Source of the DNA: Collinsella sp.
GTDB taxonomy: Bacteria; Actinomycetota; Coriobacteriia; Coriobacteriales; Coriobacteriaceae
Assembly (NCBI GenBank): GCA_031295385.1
Contig: JAUMOL010000007.1
Location: 1 to 64,000 of the forward strand
Length of the DNA: 64,000 nt
Direction: 5' to 3'
In this document: in pieces, positions 1 to 7,786 of the stretch
How the letters are laid out: the number at the start of each line of letters is the position of its first letter
Numbering within the stretch: the stretch's first letter is position 1
Made by a program: the position numbers and the translations under genes
Notes under the pieces: model-generated
Told to the model about the DNA's origin: nothing
Databases searched by the model: none
The model's input: only the letters and a program-made list of their open reading frames with translations

Positions 1-1
1 C

Positions 2-154
2 CCGGCACCCGCGCCTGCACCTGCCCCTGTACCTGCCCCGGCACCTGCTCCGGCACCCGAGGCGACGCCTGCGGAGCCAGATTGGAATGCCGTTGCCACG
101 CCGGCGGATGAGCCGGGCGATAATCCTGCTGCCGAAAACAATCAAACCGAATAG
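2..154 (+). CDS. C-terminal end of a Pro/Ala-rich protein (partial)
   Basis: An open frame enters from the left edge and ends at TAG 152-154, giving about 50 residues. The first 20 are an alternating Pro-Ala stretch, followed by an acidic, Asn-rich tail ending NNQTE. Such a low-complexity linker or tail is common in secreted or envelope-linked actinobacterial proteins, but no domain is visible, so no function is assigned. A hairpin with a T-run follows directly, supporting a true gene end. Confidence 0.6.
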   Translation, partial: PAPAPAPAPVPAPAPAPAPEATPAEPDWNAVATPADEPGDNPAAENNQTE

Positions 155-162
155 TCGGTCGA

Positions 163-197
163 GGCGCCCTGGGCAACTGAGCCCGGGGTGCCTTTTT
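163..197 (+). terminator. Rho-independent terminator
   Basis: Arms 163-174 and 181-192 pair around a 6-nt loop, with two imperfect pairs, and are followed by five T. It lies 8 bp after the stop of the Pro/Ala-rich gene. Confidence 0.75.
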
Positions 198-262
198 CTA
201 CTGCGAAAGCAAGAAAATGCCTGGGAAAACGGTTGCAGCAAAATTTCTCGGAAATTGGTCAA

Positions 263-274
263 TGTTGCGCAACA
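263..274. promoter_or_regulatory. 12-bp perfect palindrome upstream of the DUF4234 gene
   Basis: TGTTGCGCAACA is fully self-complementary and lies 75 bp before the DUF4234 start codon, in the only gene-free stretch between the terminator and that gene. It could be a regulator site. No matching regulator is identifiable in the window and no clean -35/-10 pair was found beside it. Confidence 0.25.
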
Positions 275-349
275 ACGTCGCGGCTATTGTTGAGAACGTA
301 GACGTGTAAGGTTTGAAGGCGTGCGACGCCTTAGGAAAAGGAGAGGCTC

Positions 350-958
350 ATGTTCTGTCCCACTTGTGGTTCTCCCATTTCGGATGATGCCAAATTCTGC
401 CCTGTTTGCGGATCCGCCGTTGGTGCCGCTTCTGCCGCTCCGGCCCCGCAGCCCCAGCCCGCTCCGGCCCAGGCTATTCAGCCCGTGCCCCAGCCTCAGC
501 AGCAGTACACCGGTCAATACGCCCAACAGTCCGCATCCGCTCCGATGGGCTATGGCCCCATTAAGGCTGACCGCAGCCTGATCGGCTGGCTGCTGCTCTC
601 TCTTGTGACCTGCGGTATCTATTCGTTCTACTTCCTGTATTGCTTGGCACGCGACGTCAACACGTTGTGTCAGGATGACGGCGATTACACGCCGGGTCTG
701 GCGGAATTCATCCTTCTATCGTTTGTGACCTGCGGCTTCTACGCGTACTACTGGTATTACAAGATTGGCAACCGCCTGCAGGCCAACGCTCCTCGCTACG
801 GCCTGGTGTTCCAGGAAAACGGCACCACCGTTCTTCTGTGGCAGATCTTCGGCGCGCTCCTGTGCGGCCTTGGTCCCATCTTCGCTATGAACATCATCAT
901 CAATAATACCAATGCCATGGCAACGGCTTACAACACTCGCCTTGGCGCTCGTGCCTAA
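350..958 (+). CDS. Zinc-ribbon DUF4234 membrane protein
   Basis: A 202-residue protein. It starts with a zinc ribbon whose ligands are Cys3, Cys6, Cys17 and Cys20 (CPTC and CPVC pairs), followed by a Pro/Gln/Ala-rich linker to about residue 65. The rest is hydrophobic, with three likely membrane segments near 78-100, 118-138 and 160-188 and the repeated TCG(I/F)Y motif typical of DUF4234. The family's function is unknown. An AGGAGA-like ribosome site (aaaaggagagg) precedes ATG 350. The next gene follows 13 bp later and also encodes a small membrane protein, so the two are probably co-transcribed. Confidence 0.8.
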   Translation: MFCPTCGSPISDDAKFCPVCGSAVGAASAAPAPQPQPAPAQAIQPVPQPQQQYTGQYAQQSASAPMGYGPIKADRSLIGWLLLSLVTCGIYSFYFLYCLARDVNTLCQDDGDYTPGLAEFILLSFVTCGFYAYYWYYKIGNRLQANAPRYGLVFQENGTTVLLWQIFGALLCGLGPIFAMNIIINNTNAMATAYNTRLGARA

Positions 959-971
959 CAATAAGGGCGGC

Positions 972-1448
972 GTGAACAGCTCCCAGGGACATAGGGGCAC
1001 GGCAGAGCTCCTTCGCCGCGCCCTTTTTTGCACCGGCGCGCTCTTTGTCGCCTGGCTCGCGCTCTACCTGCTCGATATCGGCTGCATTTTTCGAATGATG
1101 ACGGGCGCTCCTTGTCCGGGATGCGGCATGACGAGGGCGTGGCTGGCGGCGCTGCGTCTCGATTTTGCGGCGGCCTTTGCCTACCATCCGCTGTTTTGGG
1201 TGGTGCCGATTGCGTTTGTGCTCGCGTTCGTGCGCGAGGAGGTGGCATCGAGCAAGCTAAAGCGTGGTGTCGACATTGTAGTCACCGTGTTGTGCATGCT
1301 GGTCATCGCCGTATGGATCGTGCGCCTCATCAATCCGGTAGATGCCGGCCTACTCTTTGGCGGCCATGCGCCCGCCGGAGTCCCCGACGACATCATCCAC
1401 CTCGAACCCCCACGCTGGCTCACCATCCTTCGCTCTTTCCTGTCGTGA
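972..1448 (+). CDS. DUF2752 family membrane protein
   Basis: Start taken at GTG 972, 13 bp after the DUF4234 stop and preceded by a purine-rich aagggcgg. An in-frame ATG at 912 exists but would overlap the DUF4234 gene by 47 bp. The resulting 158-residue protein has the hallmark CPGCGMTRA motif of DUF2752 (Cys48 and Cys51), with hydrophobic segments before it (about 20-40) and after it (about 75-95 and 108-125). The family's role is unknown; the two Cys could bind metal or form a disulfide. A bidirectional terminator follows. Confidence 0.8.
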   Translation: MNSSQGHRGTAELLRRALFCTGALFVAWLALYLLDIGCIFRMMTGAPCPGCGMTRAWLAALRLDFAAAFAYHPLFWVVPIAFVLAFVREEVASSKLKRGVDIVVTVLCMLVIAVWIVRLINPVDAGLLFGGHAPAGVPDDIIHLEPPRWLTILRSFLS

Positions 1449-1480
1449 CGGAGGACGCGCTAGAAAAGCGGTCGACACAT

Positions 1481-1520
1481 AAGCGGGGGCGAACGTTGAG
1501 ATAACGTTCGCCCCCGCTTT
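1481..1520. terminator. Bidirectional terminator
   Basis: Perfect 17-bp arms at 1481-1497 and 1503-1519 with AA before and TT after the stem. It lies between the convergent DUF2752 gene and the M20 gene and probably serves both. Confidence 0.8.
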
Positions 1521-1554
1521 GCTCTAGCCAGGTTGTTATGGGTGGGCGTGATGG

Positions 1555-3018
1555 CTACTCGTCGCGCTTCTCCTCGTGGCGAGCGGCAGCCCGCGCATCG
1601 TGGATGCCCTTGATTGCAGCATGGCGAGCGGTGCGAGCATCGTGCATGGCGTCGCGCGCCTCAGCGGCTGTTGCCTTGGCAGAGCGCAGCTTGGCGGCCA
1701 AGTCGGGGTTGGTCTCGGCAACCGCGGCGATCGTGGGGCCGTCGAGCTCCTCTTGCGTGGGCTCGGCCAAAAAGTCGATAGCATACTGGGCGGCCACCAT
1801 GGAGCCCTTTGCCAGCACGGTCTCGTCGATCTTGTAGAAGCAGGAATGTTGGGCGTACGTGGCACCAATCTTGGGGTTGCGCGTACCTACAAAGGCGAGC
1901 ACGCCCGGCACGCGGCGCAGGTACTCCGAAAAATCCTCGCCCGAAAGCGTGCCACGGTAATGGCCTTGACCGGTGGGGCCCAGGCACTTGATTACAGCCT
2001 GACGGCAGCGCTCGCTCGAGGCGACCTCGTTTTCGACCTTGTAGTTGGCGATGGTGTAGTCGGTGAGCTCAGCCTCGGCGCCCAGAGCTGCCGCGGTATG
2101 CTCCACGATGCGGCGCATGAGCTCCGGCATTTCCTCGTGGGTCGAATCGCCGTAGGTGCGCACTGTGCCGGCGAGGTAGGCCGTGCCGGCGATAACGTTG
2201 CGCGCGGTGCCGCCGTGCAGCTCGCCGACGGTGATGACAGCCGGCTCGTAGGGGCTGATCTCGCGCGAGACGATGGTCTGCAGGGCGTTGACGATCTCTG
2301 CCGCAACCATAACGGCGTCGTGGCCGCGCTGGGGCATGGCGCCATGGCACGAGGTGCCGCGGACGTCGATGCGGAACCAGTCGGTATTTGCCATGCGTGG
2401 GCCGGGCTCGCAGCTTACGGTACCGGCGTCGACCTCGCTCCAGATGTGCGCGGCGTAGGCGCCATCGACGCCGTCGAGCACACCCGTGCCAATCATGAGT
2501 TTGGCGCCCTGGCCGTTTTCCTCGCTGGGCTGGAATACGATGCGAATCTCGCCGTGGATGTCATCGGTCATGTGGCGCAGAATCTGCAACGTGCCGAGCA
2601 TCATGGCGATATGGCAGTCGTGACCGCAGGCGTGCATGCAGCCCTCATTGACGCTGGCGAACTCCTCGCCGGTCTGCTCAGTGACGGGCAGGGCGTCGAT
2701 ATCGGCGCGCAGCAGGATGCGGCGGCGCGGCGTGCCGTCCTCGCGGTAGGCATCCGGCGCGGTGCCGCGAAGCGTCGCCACCAGGCCCGTCTTGAGCGGA
2801 CGCTCGTAGGGGATATTCATGGCGTCGAGCTGGTTGGCGATGTCGGAAGTCGTGCGCTCCTCGGCAAGGCTCAGCTCCGGGTGCTTATGGAAGTGCCGGC
2901 GCTGCTTGATGATGTAGGGTTCAAACTCGGCGGCGATATCCTGGATGGCCGCGGTGACGTCGTCTGCCGCGCGAACCTCGGTTGCCGCCATAATCTGCTG
3001 TGCCTTGGTCTTCGTCAT
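1555..3018 (-). CDS. M20 family amidohydrolase/peptidase
   Basis: A 487-residue zinc-dependent hydrolase of the M20D type (the group of hippurate, IAA-amino-acid and N-acetyl-diaminopimelate amidohydrolases). Visible motifs: HxHPEL near residue 44, the metal-binding MHACGHD near 128-134, and the PSEENGQGA catalytic-Glu region near 160. Start at ATG 3018 is set by an AAGGAG site 9 nt upstream; the frame is open further but lacks a better start. After about residue 435 there is an unusual Ala/Arg/His-rich, probably helical tail of about 50 residues that M20D enzymes normally lack. It is divergent from the amidohydrolase at 3187. The substrate cannot be told from sequence. Confidence 0.85.
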   Translation of the reverse strand: MTKTKAQQIMAATEVRAADDVTAAIQDIAAEFEPYIIKQRRHFHKHPELSLAEERTTSDIANQLDAMNIPYERPLKTGLVATLRGTAPDAYREDGTPRRRILLRADIDALPVTEQTGEEFASVNEGCMHACGHDCHIAMMLGTLQILRHMTDDIHGEIRIVFQPSEENGQGAKLMIGTGVLDGVDGAYAAHIWSEVDAGTVSCEPGPRMANTDWFRIDVRGTSCHGAMPQRGHDAVMVAAEIVNALQTIVSREISPYEPAVITVGELHGGTARNVIAGTAYLAGTVRTYGDSTHEEMPELMRRIVEHTAAALGAEAELTDYTIANYKVENEVASSERCRQAVIKCLGPTGQGHYRGTLSGEDFSEYLRRVPGVLAFVGTRNPKIGATYAQHSCFYKIDETVLAKGSMVAAQYAIDFLAEPTQEELDGPTIAAVAETNPDLAAKLRSAKATAAEARDAMHDARTARHAAIKGIHDARAAARHEEKRDE

Positions 3019-3186
3019 GGTCGATTTGCTCCTTGTTGGCTCGATCGCAAAATCGTACAGGCTCTCTCCAGTATGCCACCTGCCGCTAGGGCTGGTAAAG
3101 CTGCCGTTTGCCGCTTGGCATTTTGTAACCGAGGCGGGGGAGTACACTCGGGGGTGTTGAATTTCCTGCCAGAGATGGGGATGCCC

Positions 3187-4824
3187 ATGCAACATATCGA
3201 TCGGATTATTCGCTCCAAGAACGTCTTTACCGCGCAAGACGGCATCGATTCCGCCCGCGAGCTGGCGATTGCCATCGCGGGCGACCGCATCGTCGCAGTC
3301 GGTGCGCCCGATGACGTAATTGCCGCCGCACCTGCCGCCACGCCGGTGGTCGATTACGGCGAGCAGTTTGTCTGCCCCGGTTTCCATGATGCGCATCTGC
3401 ACTTCTTCCATACCTCGGTCGGCTCCTCGCCGTACATGCTCATGGATATGGGCACGTCCGAGGCGGCACTGGTACAACATGCGCTCGAGTTTTCCCAGGA
3501 CCTGCCCGATGACGCCTGGGTTGTGACGCAGGGCTGGCGCGACTACCGTTGGGACCCGCCCGAGCATCCTACCAAGGCGTCGCTCGATGCGGCATTCCCC
3601 GATCGTCCCTGCGTTATGTATTCGGGCGACGGGCACACGCTTTGGCTCAACAGCCGCGCACTCGAGGCGCTCGGCGTCACGCGCGACAGCGAGCCGCCAG
3701 CGGGCGGCAGCTACGACAAGGACGCAAGCGGCGAGCTTACGGGCATTGCTCACGAAGCGGCTGCCATGCAGTTGTTGCCGCGCTGCCTTGAGTGGCTGGG
3801 CGAAGATCGCATCGCAAGCGCTTACGCCGATCAAATGAGGCGCATGGCCGAGCAGGGCATCACCTCGATCTGCGATATGTCGCTCATGCCCATGCCAGGC
3901 TGCGATTTTATCCGCGACGACGTCTACGACAAACTGCAGACAGCCGGCAAGCTGGGCATTCGTGCCCATCTGTTCCCCACGCTGTTGGATGACCAGTCGC
4001 GTCTAGAAGAGCTCCAGGTACGTTATGCGAACAACGCGCTGCTTTCGGCGCCGGGTTTTAAGCAGTTCTTCGATGGCGTGTCGAGTGCACACACGGCATA
4101 TCTCACCGAGCCGTATACCAATCCGCGCTTCCCGGGTGACCGGGGTCGTCTGACGGTTCCTGTCGAGCGCATGCGCAAGTTGGTTCTGGCGGCAGCCGAG
4201 CGTGGCCACACCGTGCGCATCCACGTCATCGGCGATGGCGCCATCCATGCCGCACTCGATATCTTTGAGGAGGCGGCAGAGCTCTACGGTCTGCCCCAGC
4301 ACGGCCATAATACGCTTGAGCATCTGGAGAATCTCTTGCCCCAGGACATCGACCGTCTGCACAAGCTCAACGTCATTGCCTCGAGCCAGCCCTGCCACAT
4401 CACGCTCGATCCGGGTGGTCCGGAGCGCGATCTGGGCCTGGAGCGCAGCCGCATCATGTGGCCGTTTGCGACCTATAAGCACCGCGGCATCCGCCAAGCT
4501 TTCGGTACCGATAGCCCCATTACAGCCGTTACCAGCATGAACGTGCTCTACACGGCCATCACGCGCCAAGACCCTCGTAGCCACTGGCCTGAGGGCGGCT
4601 GGCTCCCCAGCGAGCGCATCGACGCGGCTACAGCTCTGCGCAACTACACCCTGGGCAGCGCCTACGCGGCAGGCGACGAGCATAGCCTTGGCAGCCTGGA
4701 GCCCGGCAAATACGCCGACCTGGTAGTCCTGGATCAAAACCCGCTCACCGTTGCCCCACAAGAGCTCCAGGCTACCAAGGTTCAGGCCACCTACCTGGCA
4801 GGTAACTTAATCTACGAGCGCTAA
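3187..4824 (+). CDS. Metal-dependent amidohydrolase (YtcJ-like)
   Basis: About 545 residues of the amidohydrolase superfamily, family 3, as in exoenzymes regulated by AepA and YtcJ. The N-terminal metal site PGFHDAHLHF lies at about 64-73. The C-terminal FGTDSP motif supplies the catalytic Asp, and the composite beta-sandwich is closed by a LEPGKYADLVVLD strand near the end. Three in-frame ATGs (3175, 3181, 3187) are possible. 3187 is used because GGGG sits 6 nt upstream, but the ribosome site is poor and the choice is uncertain by four codons. The open frame continues far upstream on this strand, but that part is antisense to the M20 gene and is not coding. The substrate is unknown. Confidence 0.85.
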   Translation: MQHIDRIIRSKNVFTAQDGIDSARELAIAIAGDRIVAVGAPDDVIAAAPAATPVVDYGEQFVCPGFHDAHLHFFHTSVGSSPYMLMDMGTSEAALVQHALEFSQDLPDDAWVVTQGWRDYRWDPPEHPTKASLDAAFPDRPCVMYSGDGHTLWLNSRALEALGVTRDSEPPAGGSYDKDASGELTGIAHEAAAMQLLPRCLEWLGEDRIASAYADQMRRMAEQGITSICDMSLMPMPGCDFIRDDVYDKLQTAGKLGIRAHLFPTLLDDQSRLEELQVRYANNALLSAPGFKQFFDGVSSAHTAYLTEPYTNPRFPGDRGRLTVPVERMRKLVLAAAERGHTVRIHVIGDGAIHAALDIFEEAAELYGLPQHGHNTLEHLENLLPQDIDRLHKLNVIASSQPCHITLDPGGPERDLGLERSRIMWPFATYKHRGIRQAFGTDSPITAVTSMNVLYTAITRQDPRSHWPEGGWLPSERIDAATALRNYTLGSAYAAGDEHSLGSLEPGKYADLVVLDQNPLTVAPQELQATKVQATYLAGNLIYER

Positions 4825-4842
4825 CCCCACATCCCATCCCTC

Positions 4843-4909
4843 AGTTGCGGTGAAATAGTTCCTAAAATCGGCCTTCAAGCCCAAAACCAGGAACTATTCC
4901 ACCGCAACT
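4843..4909. repeat. 67-bp hairpin repeat, family A, copy 1
   Basis: Arms 4843-4863 and 4889-4909 pair with one mismatch. A second copy of identical length lies at 32323-32389. The outer arm (AGTTGCGGTGAAATAG) is constant, while the inner five stem positions differ but still pair. It sits 18 bp after the amidohydrolase stop and has no T-run, so it is not a standard terminator. Confidence 0.8.
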
Positions 4910-4981
4910 TAAAAGAGCGCGTCCCAACAACGTGCCCCTATCTTGTGCATTCCATCCGCATCGCCATTTTGCTGCACTGAC

Positions 4982-5040
4982 TTTTCTGAATGCCGGGCCC
5001 GAATGAGCCACTGCTAAGTTATCCCCCGGTATTCAGAAAA
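4982..5040. repeat. 16-bp inverted repeat upstream of groES
   Basis: TTTTCTGAATGCCGGG (4982-4997) pairs with CCCGGTATTCAGAAAA (5025-5040), one G:T pair, with a 27-nt loop. No T-run follows. The AAGTGCTAA just after it (5044-5052) resembles one half of a CIRCE site, but the other half is absent. Confidence 0.65.
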
Positions 5041-5177
5041 TCTAAGTGCTAAAAAATAAGATTTTTTGACTCCGTGTTGTATAACCCGCCATTCGTGGGT
5101 ACCATTCAACGCGTACGCAAACAAAAAGGGTTAACCCGCGCGGCATGACCGCGCGGCCCACGAAGGAGGAAACAAGC

Positions 5178-5471
5178 ATGTCGTCTTTGAAGCCGCTTGC
5201 AGATCGCGTCCTGGTCAAGCCCGACGAGGCCGAGCAGAAGACCGCCTCTGGTCTGTACATCGCCAGCAACGCTCAGGAGAAGCCGCAGCGCGGCACCATC
5301 GTTGCCGTTGGCGCCGGCAAGGTCAACGACAAGGGCGAGCGCATCCCCATGGACGTCAAGGTTGGCGACGTTGTCATCTACGGTAAGTTTGGTGGCAACG
5401 AGGTCAAGGTCGACGGCGAGAAGTATCTGCTGATGCGCGCCGACGACATCTACGCCGTCGCCGGGGCCTAG
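5178..5471 (+). CDS. groES: Co-chaperonin GroES
   Basis: A 97-residue Hsp10 of normal length. It starts SSLKPLADRVLVKP and has the mobile-loop region (EKPQRGTIVAVG) and the C-terminal YLLMRADDIYAV strand. The start ATG 5178 has a strong AAGGAGGA site 7 nt upstream; the frame opens earlier at 5145 without a site. GroES caps the GroEL cavity during ATP-driven folding in the cytoplasm. groEL follows 96 bp downstream, forming the usual operon. No complete CIRCE or HspR (HAIR) operator is visible upstream, so the heat-shock control is not clear from sequence. Confidence 0.97.
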   Translation: MSSLKPLADRVLVKPDEAEQKTASGLYIASNAQEKPQRGTIVAVGAGKVNDKGERIPMDVKVGDVVIYGKFGGNEVKVDGEKYLLMRADDIYAVAGA

Positions 5472-5567
5472 TCTCGTCGGAATCTCTGATTCGTCTTTGA
5501 ACGCGTCCGCCGCATAAGACTCGGAAGCGGCGACGCGAGTCACATTTCTTTTGGAGGATTACCTACC

Positions 5568-7205
5568 ATGGCAAAGAACATTACGTTCAACACCGATGCC
5601 CGCGCTAAGCTCGCTAAGGGCGTCAACACTCTGGCCGACGCCGTTACCGTCACCATGGGCCCCAAGGGCCGCTACGTCGCTCTGCAGCGCTCGTTCGGTG
5701 CCCCGACCATCACCAACGACGGCGTTTCCGTCGCCAAGGAGATCGAGCTCGAGGACAACATCGAGAACATGGGCGCCCAGCTGGTGAAGGAGGTCGCCAC
5801 CAAGACCAACGATACCGTGGGTGACGGCACCACCACCGCAACCCTGCTCGCCCAGGCTATCGTTAACGACGGTCTGCGCAACGTCGCCGCTGGCGCCAAC
5901 CCGCTGGCCATCCGTCGCGGCATCGACAAGGCCGTTAATGCCGCCGTCGCCGAGATGAAGAAGCAGGCCAAGCCGGTCGAGACCAAGGAGCAGATCGCTT
6001 CCGTCGGTACCATCTCCGCCGGCGACCCCGAGGTCGGCGAAAAGATCGCCCAGGCCATGGAAGTCGTGGGCAAGGACGGCGTCATCACCGTCGAGGACTC
6101 CCAGACGTTCGACATTACCATCGACACCGTCGAGGGCATGCAGTTCGACAAGGGTTACGTCTCGGCGTACTTCGTCACGGACAACGATCGCATGGAGGCC
6201 GTGATGAAGGATCCCTACATCCTCATCACCGACCAGAAGATCTCCAACGTCCAGGACATCATGCCTGTTCTCGAGGCTGTCCAGCGCACCGGCAAGGGCC
6301 TGCTCATTATCGCTGAGGATGTCGAGGGTGAGGCTCTGCCTACCCTCGTCCTCAACAAGATCCGCGGCGCCCTCAACGTCTGCGCCGTCAAGGCCCCGGG
6401 CTACGGCGATCGCCGCAAGCGCATGCTCGAGGATATCGCCGTCCTCACCGGCGGTCAGGCTGCCCTCGATGAGCTGGGCGTGAAGGTTGCCGACATCACC
6501 GCCGATATGCTCGGTACCGCCAAGTCAGTCACCATCTCCAAGGACAACACCGTTATCGTGGGTGGTGCCGGTTCCAAGGAGGCTATCGACGCTCGCATCG
6601 CTCAGATCAAGGGCGAGATGGAGAACACCACCTCTGACTTCGACCGTGAGAAGCTCCAGGAGCGCCTGGCCAAGCTCTCCGGTGGCGTTGCCGTCATCAA
6701 GGTCGGCGCTGCTACCGAGTCCGAGCTCAAGGAGATCAAGCACCGCGTCGAGGACGCCCTGCAGGCTACCCGCGCTGCTGTCGAGGAGGGCATCGTCGCC
6801 GGCGGCGGCGTCGCCTTCATGGACGCTGCTCCTGCGCTCGATGCTGTCGAGATCGACGACCCCGAGGAGAAGATCGGCGTCGATATCGTCAAGAAGGCTC
6901 TGACCGCTCCGGTCGCTACCATCGCCAAGAACGCTGGCTTTGAGGGCGCTGTCGTGGTCGACAAGGTTGCCGAGCTGCCTGCTGGCCAGGGTCTCAACTC
7001 TGCCAACGGCGAGTGGGGCGACATGATCGAGATGGGCGTCCTCGACCCCGTCAAGGTCAGCCGCGTCACCCTGCAGAACGCTGCTTCTGTCGCCAGCCTG
7101 ATCCTCATCACCGAGGCCACCGTCTCCGATGTGCCCAAAAACACTCAGCTTGAGGATGCTATCGCTGCTGCTACCGCTGGTCAGCAGGGCGGCGGTATGT
7201 ACTAA
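5568..7205 (+). CDS. groEL: Chaperonin GroEL (Hsp60)
   Basis: A 545-residue ATP-dependent chaperonin of standard length. ATP-site motifs are intact: TMGPKGR near 30, the NDGVSVAKEIELED segment near 50, and GDGTTTATLLAQ near 86-97. The conserved Asp in the late equatorial segment follows EEGIVAGGG. A TTGGAGG site precedes ATG 5568. The C-terminus ends GQQGGGMY, a short form of the usual Gly-Gly-Met tail with an extra Tyr. It forms the folding chamber with GroES, encoded just upstream. Codon use is strongly biased to C-ending codons, as in other highly expressed genes here. Confidence 0.98.
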   Translation: MAKNITFNTDARAKLAKGVNTLADAVTVTMGPKGRYVALQRSFGAPTITNDGVSVAKEIELEDNIENMGAQLVKEVATKTNDTVGDGTTTATLLAQAIVNDGLRNVAAGANPLAIRRGIDKAVNAAVAEMKKQAKPVETKEQIASVGTISAGDPEVGEKIAQAMEVVGKDGVITVEDSQTFDITIDTVEGMQFDKGYVSAYFVTDNDRMEAVMKDPYILITDQKISNVQDIMPVLEAVQRTGKGLLIIAEDVEGEALPTLVLNKIRGALNVCAVKAPGYGDRRKRMLEDIAVLTGGQAALDELGVKVADITADMLGTAKSVTISKDNTVIVGGAGSKEAIDARIAQIKGEMENTTSDFDREKLQERLAKLSGGVAVIKVGAATESELKEIKHRVEDALQATRAAVEEGIVAGGGVAFMDAAPALDAVEIDDPEEKIGVDIVKKALTAPVATIAKNAGFEGAVVVDKVAELPAGQGLNSANGEWGDMIEMGVLDPVKVSRVTLQNAASVASLILITEATVSDVPKNTQLEDAIAAATAGQQGGGMY

Positions 7206-7231
7206 GGCCGACAAGGTCTAGAACTCCCACC

Positions 7232-7284
7232 GGGGATCCGGGGGCGTGACGGGGGGCTTCTCTCCGGAACGTCCTCGGATCCCC
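7232..7284. repeat. Hairpin after groEL
   Basis: GGGGATCCG (7232-7240) pairs with CGGATCCCC (7276-7284). The G/C-rich loop can pair further. It is 26 bp after the groEL stop and has no T-run, so whether it terminates transcription or only stabilises the mRNA end is open. Confidence 0.5.
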
Positions 7285-7320
7285 TACGTTTACGGCCTTG
7301 AGGTCGGCTCGCGGAGAAGG

Positions 7321-7510
7321 ACGTGGTTGATGGGAATACGTGTCCCTTTCGCTGTTTCGCGCTTTGCGCGAAAGGCGCGCTACTTTGGGGTGGGTGGAGG
7401 ACGGGGTTGTTGCGGTGACTCGTCCCTTTTGCTGTTTCGCGCTTTGCGCGAAAGGCGCACCACTTTGGCGTGGACGGAGAACGTGGTTGTCGCGTTGACT
7501 TGTCTCGGGC
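7321..7510. repeat. 80-bp tandem repeat, about 2.4 copies
   Basis: Units begin at 7321, 7401 and 7481, exactly 80 bp apart; the third is cut off at about 30 bp. Each full unit contains a hairpin (TTTCGCG/CGCGAAA around a CTTTG loop) within GTCCCTTT...CTTTGG. Units differ at about 15-20 % of positions, so the duplication is not recent. No convincing coding frame runs through it. Confidence 0.85.
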
Positions 7511-7589
7511 GTATTTCTGGAACGTTTCCCCCGCCATAAATTACCCATGGCATACTTGCGCGAAAGCCTGCTGGTGCTACACTTGCAAT

Positions 7590-7773
7590 TGCTGTTTCAG
7601 GGCGGGGTGGAATTCCCCACTGGCGGTAAATCGGGCGGTGCCAAAGGGACGCCGTGGCGCAGGTAAAGTGCCTGCGACCGAGCCGATGAGTCCGCGACCC
7701 GTGTGTGCGTTGGTTCGCATGCCGGCTGAACTGGTGAGATCCCAGTACCAACGGTTAGAGTCCGGATGAAAGA
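7590..7773 (+). promoter_or_regulatory. FMN riboswitch (RFN element)
   Basis: The conserved RFN blocks are present in order: CAGGGCGGGGTGGAATTCCCC (the P1/P2 start, 7599-7618), CTGGCGGTAAA, a middle arm, then CTGGTGAGATCCCAGTACC and the closing ACGGTTAGAGTCCGGATGAAAGAG. The element ends about 13 nt before the ribU start codon. That spacing, and the absence of a T-run terminator after it, suggest control of translation initiation. FMN binding would shut down ribU and probably the following ECF genes. Confidence 0.93.
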
Positions 7774-7786
7774 GGCAGGTGATCTT

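Noticed and set aside
1576..3174. Very long plus-strand open frame upstream of and in frame with the amidohydrolase, which would give a 1,082-residue protein
   Set aside because: It is the antisense of the M20 gene, whose motifs (MHACGHD and others) are clear on the minus strand; the extra part resembles no family.
5041..5170. TTGACT and TATAAC as a groES promoter
   Set aside because: The two boxes (5066-5071, 5080-5085) are only 8 bp apart, too close for one promoter.
7206..7590. Small protein genes in the 80-bp repeat region
   Set aside because: Frames on both strands are Arg/Ser-rich, change composition with each frame and lack ribosome sites; the repeat structure explains the open frames.
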